DNA from: Bifidobacterium tissieri
GTDB taxonomy: Bacteria; Actinomycetota; Actinomycetes; Actinomycetales; Bifidobacteriaceae
Length of the DNA: 64,000 nucleotides
Reading direction: 5' to 3'
Assembly: GCF_002259645.1 (NCBI RefSeq)
Contig: NZ_MWWV01000004.1
Coordinates: 62,001-126,000 of the forward strand
Positions 60,740 through 64,000 of this stretch are shown here, in pieces (the first letter of the stretch is position 1; every line of letters begins with the position of its first letter). The notes beneath the pieces were generated by a model. It was not told the origin of the DNA. It saw nothing but the letters and a program-made list of their open reading frames with translations, and did no database searches. A program made the translations under genes and the position numbers.

Positions 60740-63037
60740 ATGCCGAAGTTCTCCCCCATTCCCGCCGAGCCTATCATCGAGAACGGCGAGGGTTCCGCCG
60801 CCGACGGCACGCCGATCCGTACCGTATATATGGAGCAGGAGAACGCGCACGTGGCGTTCGCCCTGACGATTCCCGACGACGATCTGCCGCGTATCACGCA
60901 CTGGGGCCGTCCGCTGCCGGAGTCCGGCCGTGATGCCGCGCTGCTGCATGCCTACGATGCGTTGAAACCGCAGCGGGTGTCCGGCGCATTGAATGAGACG
61001 GCGTGGCCGAGCGTGCTGCCCACACAGGCGGAGTCGTGGATCGGCGAACCGCGGTTCGTGGTCCGTCGCGGCGGTGTGGAACTGTTCTGCCGGTTCGCGG
61101 TGACCGATGTCGCGACCAGCGTGCGTGGCGACGTGCCGACCGTGACCGTGACCGCCGAGGACGCCGAACAGGGCGTCGGCGTGGTGTGGACCGCGGAACT
61201 CGAACAGGGCGGTCTGATCCGTCAGCGTGTCACCGTGCGCAATCTGTTCGGTACGGATGCCGAGCCGTTGGAGATCGGCAAGGTGGAGCTCGGGTTCGCC
61301 CTGCCGGCGAGCGCCACGGAGATCCTGACCACCACAGGTCATCATTTGCGTGAGCGTGCCCCGCAGCGTCAGCCATTGACGATCGGTCGTTTTGAGAAGA
61401 GTTCGTGGGTAGGACGCCCTGATTTCGACGCGTCGCTGCTGCTGACGGCCGGCGTGCCCGGTTTTGGGTTCGAACATGGTGAGGCGTATGCGGTGCATGT
61501 GGGGTGGAGCGGCAATTCCTGCCTGTCGGCCGAACGTCTGCCGTATACGACGGGGGTGATCGGCGGCGGCGAACTGCTGTTCGGTGGCGAGGTGACGCTG
61601 TCCGGTGATGCCGGTGATGCTGATGCCGCCGATGCCGCCGAATACACCACGCCGTGGGTGTATGGCTCGTTCGGTGACGGGCTGAATGAGATCGCCGCCC
61701 GTTTCCATGACCATCTGCGCCGCCTGCACCCGAATCTGAGCGCCAAACCGCGTCCGGTGATCCTCAACACGTGGGAGGCCGTGTATTTCAACCATGATTT
61801 CGATACGTTGAAGGCGCTGGCTGACAAGGCCGTCGAAGTGGGTGCGGAACGGTTCGTGGTGGATGACGGCTGGTTCGGCTCCCGCCGCGATGACACGTCC
61901 GGTCTGGGCGACTGGCAGATCGCGCAGGAGGTGTGGCCGGACGGCCCGAAGAGCCTCAAGGCACTGGCCGACTACGTGCATGGCATCGGACTGGAGTTCG
62001 GCCTGTGGTTCGAGCCGGAGATGGTGAATCCGGATTCGAATGTGGCCCGTGAGCATCCGGACTGGATACTCTCCCCCACCGCCGACCGTCTGCCGATGCA
62101 GGGGCGCCACCAGCAGGTGCTGGATCTGACGAATCCGGATGCCGCCGCATACATCTTCGATTGCATCGATACGCTGGTGGGCAAGCTGGGTATCGACTAC
62201 ATCAAGTGGGATCATAACAAGCTGGTCACCGAGGCGGGCAGCCGTCGCAGCGGTTGTCCCGCCGTGCACGAGCAGACCGGGGCCGTGTATGACATCTGGC
62301 GCAGGCTTAAGGAGAATCATCCGGGTCTTGAGATCGAAAGCTGCTCGTCCGGCGGTGGTCGTGTGGATCTGGGCATTCTTGAATACGCGGATCGTATCTG
62401 GGCGTCGGACTGCGTGGACCCGGTGGAGCGCGCCGACATTCAGCGGTACACGTCGCTGCTGGTGCCGCCGGAGATGATCGGCGAGCATGTGGGTGATTCG
62501 CCCGCGCATTCCACGCGTCGCGCCACGAGTCAGGAGATGCGTATGGCGATGGCATTCTTCGGCCATCTGGGTGTGGAGTGGAATCTGCTGAGGCAACCGC
62601 AGGAGAATCTGGATCTGCTGGCCGGATGGATCGCCGAGTTCAAGAAGCATCGCGAATGGTTCGCGATCGACACGATGGTGCATACGGATTCGCCGGATCC
62701 GGCGGTGCGCGTGGATGGCGTGGTCAAGCCGGACCGTTCGGCGGCGATCTACCGGTTCACGCAGCTGACCACGTCGGCCACGTACCCAGCGGCACCGGTG
62801 CGTCTTCCGGGACTCAAGCCGGATGCGAACTATCTGATCCAGCCGGTTCCGGTGAGTCTGGATGTCACGGGAGCGACCTCCCCCGCCCGTGAGACGATCA
62901 CCAACAGCCAGTCAACACTCGGCTGGTGGACCGCCGACGGCACGGTGATGAGCGGTGCCCAGCTGCAGTCCTACGGCTTGCGCATGCCGAGCCTGCACCC
63001 GGCCAACGCCATCCTGTTCTGGGCGATCGAGATCTGA
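60740..63037 (+). CDS. Alpha-galactosidase, GH36
   Basis: A 765-residue cytoplasmic enzyme: N-terminal beta-sandwich (to ~res 330), TIM barrel and C-terminal beta domain. The nucleophile Asp is in LGIDYIKWDHNKLV and the acid/base Asp in IWASDCVDPVER; ESCSSGGGRVDLGIL is conserved between them. It cleaves terminal alpha-1,6 galactose from raffinose, stachyose or melibiose. ATG 60740 follows GAGGTAAC; the earlier in-frame ATG (60713) has no ribosome site. The neighbouring ROK gene is broken. Confidence 0.95.
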   Translation: MPKFSPIPAEPIIENGEGSAADGTPIRTVYMEQENAHVAFALTIPDDDLPRITHWGRPLPESGRDAALLHAYDALKPQRVSGALNETAWPSVLPTQAESWIGEPRFVVRRGGVELFCRFAVTDVATSVRGDVPTVTVTAEDAEQGVGVVWTAELEQGGLIRQRVTVRNLFGTDAEPLEIGKVELGFALPASATEILTTTGHHLRERAPQRQPLTIGRFEKSSWVGRPDFDASLLLTAGVPGFGFEHGEAYAVHVGWSGNSCLSAERLPYTTGVIGGGELLFGGEVTLSGDAGDADAADAAEYTTPWVYGSFGDGLNEIAARFHDHLRRLHPNLSAKPRPVILNTWEAVYFNHDFDTLKALADKAVEVGAERFVVDDGWFGSRRDDTSGLGDWQIAQEVWPDGPKSLKALADYVHGIGLEFGLWFEPEMVNPDSNVAREHPDWILSPTADRLPMQGRHQQVLDLTNPDAAAYIFDCIDTLVGKLGIDYIKWDHNKLVTEAGSRRSGCPAVHEQTGAVYDIWRRLKENHPGLEIESCSSGGGRVDLGILEYADRIWASDCVDPVERADIQRYTSLLVPPEMIGEHVGDSPAHSTRRATSQEMRMAMAFFGHLGVEWNLLRQPQENLDLLAGWIAEFKKHREWFAIDTMVHTDSPDPAVRVDGVVKPDRSAAIYRFTQLTTSATYPAAPVRLPGLKPDANYLIQPVPVSLDVTGATSPARETITNSQSTLGWWTADGTVMSGAQLQSYGLRMPSLHPANAILFWAIEI

Positions 63038-63047
63038 ACCCTATCCT

Positions 63048-63148
63048 TAGTGTGATCACACTATCGTGGCGTGGTCACACTATTTCGTTGCAATTGCAAG
63101 GATCTGACAGGCTTCTGGTTTCTTAGTGTGATCACACTAAGAAACCAG
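63048..63148. repeat. Palindromes with GTGTGATCACAC core after the alpha-galactosidase gene
   Basis: TAGTGTGATCACACTA (63048-63063) is a perfect 16-bp palindrome. A degenerate copy is at ~63069-63082. A perfect 34-bp palindrome without loop spans 63115-63148 with the same core and TTTCTTAG/CTAAGAAA outer arms. They may serve as terminators or operators. Confidence 0.8.
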
Positions 63149-63214
63149 ATTCGGGAGGTAAAGGCCCAGGACCCCGAAGGCCCGAGGGCATATAGAGCCT
63201 ATAGAGTCCGCTGA

Positions 63215-64000
63215 CTATCGGCCCAACACGTATCGGCGTATCGCGCAGGCGGCGGCACCCTGCGCCCATCGTTCCCAGTCGGAGCCAAGAATCTCGAACG
63301 GAACCGCGGACGCCCTGCTGGGACGATATTCGGCGATGCCCTGCCGCACCGATTCGATCTCCATGCCCGCCACATACGCGGATTCACCGGCGACGAACAC
63401 CTTGAGCGGCATGGTCAGATTGGCCACAAGGCCGATCATCACACCGAGACGGAAGCACTCGCGCATCAGCAGTCGTTTCGCTTGGGTCACGCCGGCGCGC
63501 GCGTCACGCACATAGTCGTCGAACGTCATGATCGTACCCATGATCTTCGAATACTCGTCGGCGAGCGAATCATTGGTCAGACATTGTGATCATCCGCGAT
63601 GACCGTTGCCGCGGAAGCAGCGTGGCCCGTCCGGATCGATGAGCAGATGTCCACCCAATCCCAATGTCTTGTCGGGATGATCCACAACACGGCCATCCTC
63701 CACCAATCCGTATCCGATGCCCTCGCCGATCGTGATCAACGCGAACCGGGGCAAGCCCACGCCGGCACCGAACCAGTGCTCATACATGAGCAGTGCGTCA
63801 AGATCGTTGTTCGTCACCGTATCGAGTCCGGTGACCTCGCGGACCATGGACGATAGATCGCACGGTTCGATCCACGACAGATAGGGGGCCTCGTCCACCA
63901 CGTCGTCGGTGATGTGAGCGCCGATCCCCAGTCCGATCATGACCGGCTCCTGGAGCCCGCATCGGATGGCATCCTCACGGCATTGTTCCGCCAATGACGC
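63215..64000 (-). pseudogene. ROK-family protein interrupted by in-frame TGA (N-terminus outside window)
   Basis: Reading in from the right edge, the frame has ROK features: VMIGLGIGAHI, LITIGEGIGYGLVEDGRVV and GLGGHLLIDPDGPRC. It stops at TGA (63590-63592) after RGNGHRG and continues in the same frame with SQCLTNDSLADEYSKIMG to a TAG at 63215, giving the normal C-terminal half. The TGA falls in the zinc-binding Cys cluster where Cys is expected, so a single TGC/TGT to TGA change explains it. It was probably a repressor of the alpha-galactosidase. Confidence 0.75.

Noticed and set aside
60590-62683. 697-codon minus-strand frame across the alpha-galactosidase
   Set aside because: Mirror frame of the GH36 gene; His/Arg/Gln-rich, with no family features.
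63590-63592. Selenocysteine codon in the ROK gene
   Set aside because: No SECIS-like hairpin was recognised directly after the TGA and selenoprotein machinery is not expected in this group; a nonsense mutation is simpler.

Overview
The window is high-GC DNA with the gene content of a Bifidobacterium or close relative (inference). The pointers are paired actinobacterial DUF3043 and DUF4191 membrane proteins around a lone dihydrolipoyl dehydrogenase, a type I glnA, a YkoEDC thiamine-precursor transporter, many LacI regulators and many GPH-family sugar symporters. Species is not called. No rRNA, tRNA or CRISPR array was seen.

Left part (1-14.4 kb). A minus-strand ABC transporter joins two permease halves and a tethered solute-binding domain in one polypeptide, with a separate ATPase. 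A minus-strand thiamine-precursor operon follows (ykoE-ykoD-ykoC-tenA) behind a clear TPP riboswitch. Then come an M20 dipeptidase (-) and a plus-strand housekeeping run: DUF3043, lpd, DUF4191, glnA.

Integrated element (14.4-20.8 kb). A 6.4-kb element sits in the 3' end of glnA between 14-bp direct repeats that carry the last glnA codons and stop. It encodes an excisionase-like protein, an HUH replication protein, an FtsK/TraSA-like translocase, two small proteins, an AT-rich cargo gene and a tyrosine integrase. This is the layout of an actinomycete integrative conjugative element (AICE). The native glnA terminator now lies beyond the far end of the element.

Middle (20.9-28.8 kb). A palindrome array is followed by a CPA1 Na+/H+ antiporter, a tandem universal stress protein, an amino-acid permease, a 43-residue protein and a GPH transporter that ends at an 84-bp hairpin.

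Pectin/uronate region (29-59 kb). Plus-strand genes run GH105, SDR dehydrogenase (KduD/DhuD type), RpiB-fold isomerase (DhuI type), GH28, GPH symporter, esterase, CE8 pectin methylesterase, second esterase and SGNH esterase. Further on are a TIM-barrel isomerase, AraC regulator, second GH105, two more GPH symporters, TetR with an Old Yellow Enzyme homologue, LacI regulators (one without its DNA-binding domain), L-rhamnose mutarotase, uxaA and uxaB. None of the degradative enzymes shows a signal peptide. The inferred scheme is import of small pectic oligomers followed by de-esterification and cleavage in the cytoplasm. Unsaturated uronate would go through the DhuI/KduD route and galacturonate through UxaB/UxaA, both to 2-keto-3-deoxygluconate. 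uxaC, kdgK and kdgA are not in the window.

Right end (59-64 kb). An Mrp-type P-loop ATPase, a GH36 alpha-galactosidase and a ROK-family gene broken by an in-frame TGA.

The least expected feature is the intergenic DNA. Several unrelated palindrome families occur (21.0-21.4, 31.3-31.5, 32.3-32.45, 41.7-42.1 and 63.05-63.15 kb). In each, an inner core is conserved while the outer arms differ between copies yet usually stay self-complementary.
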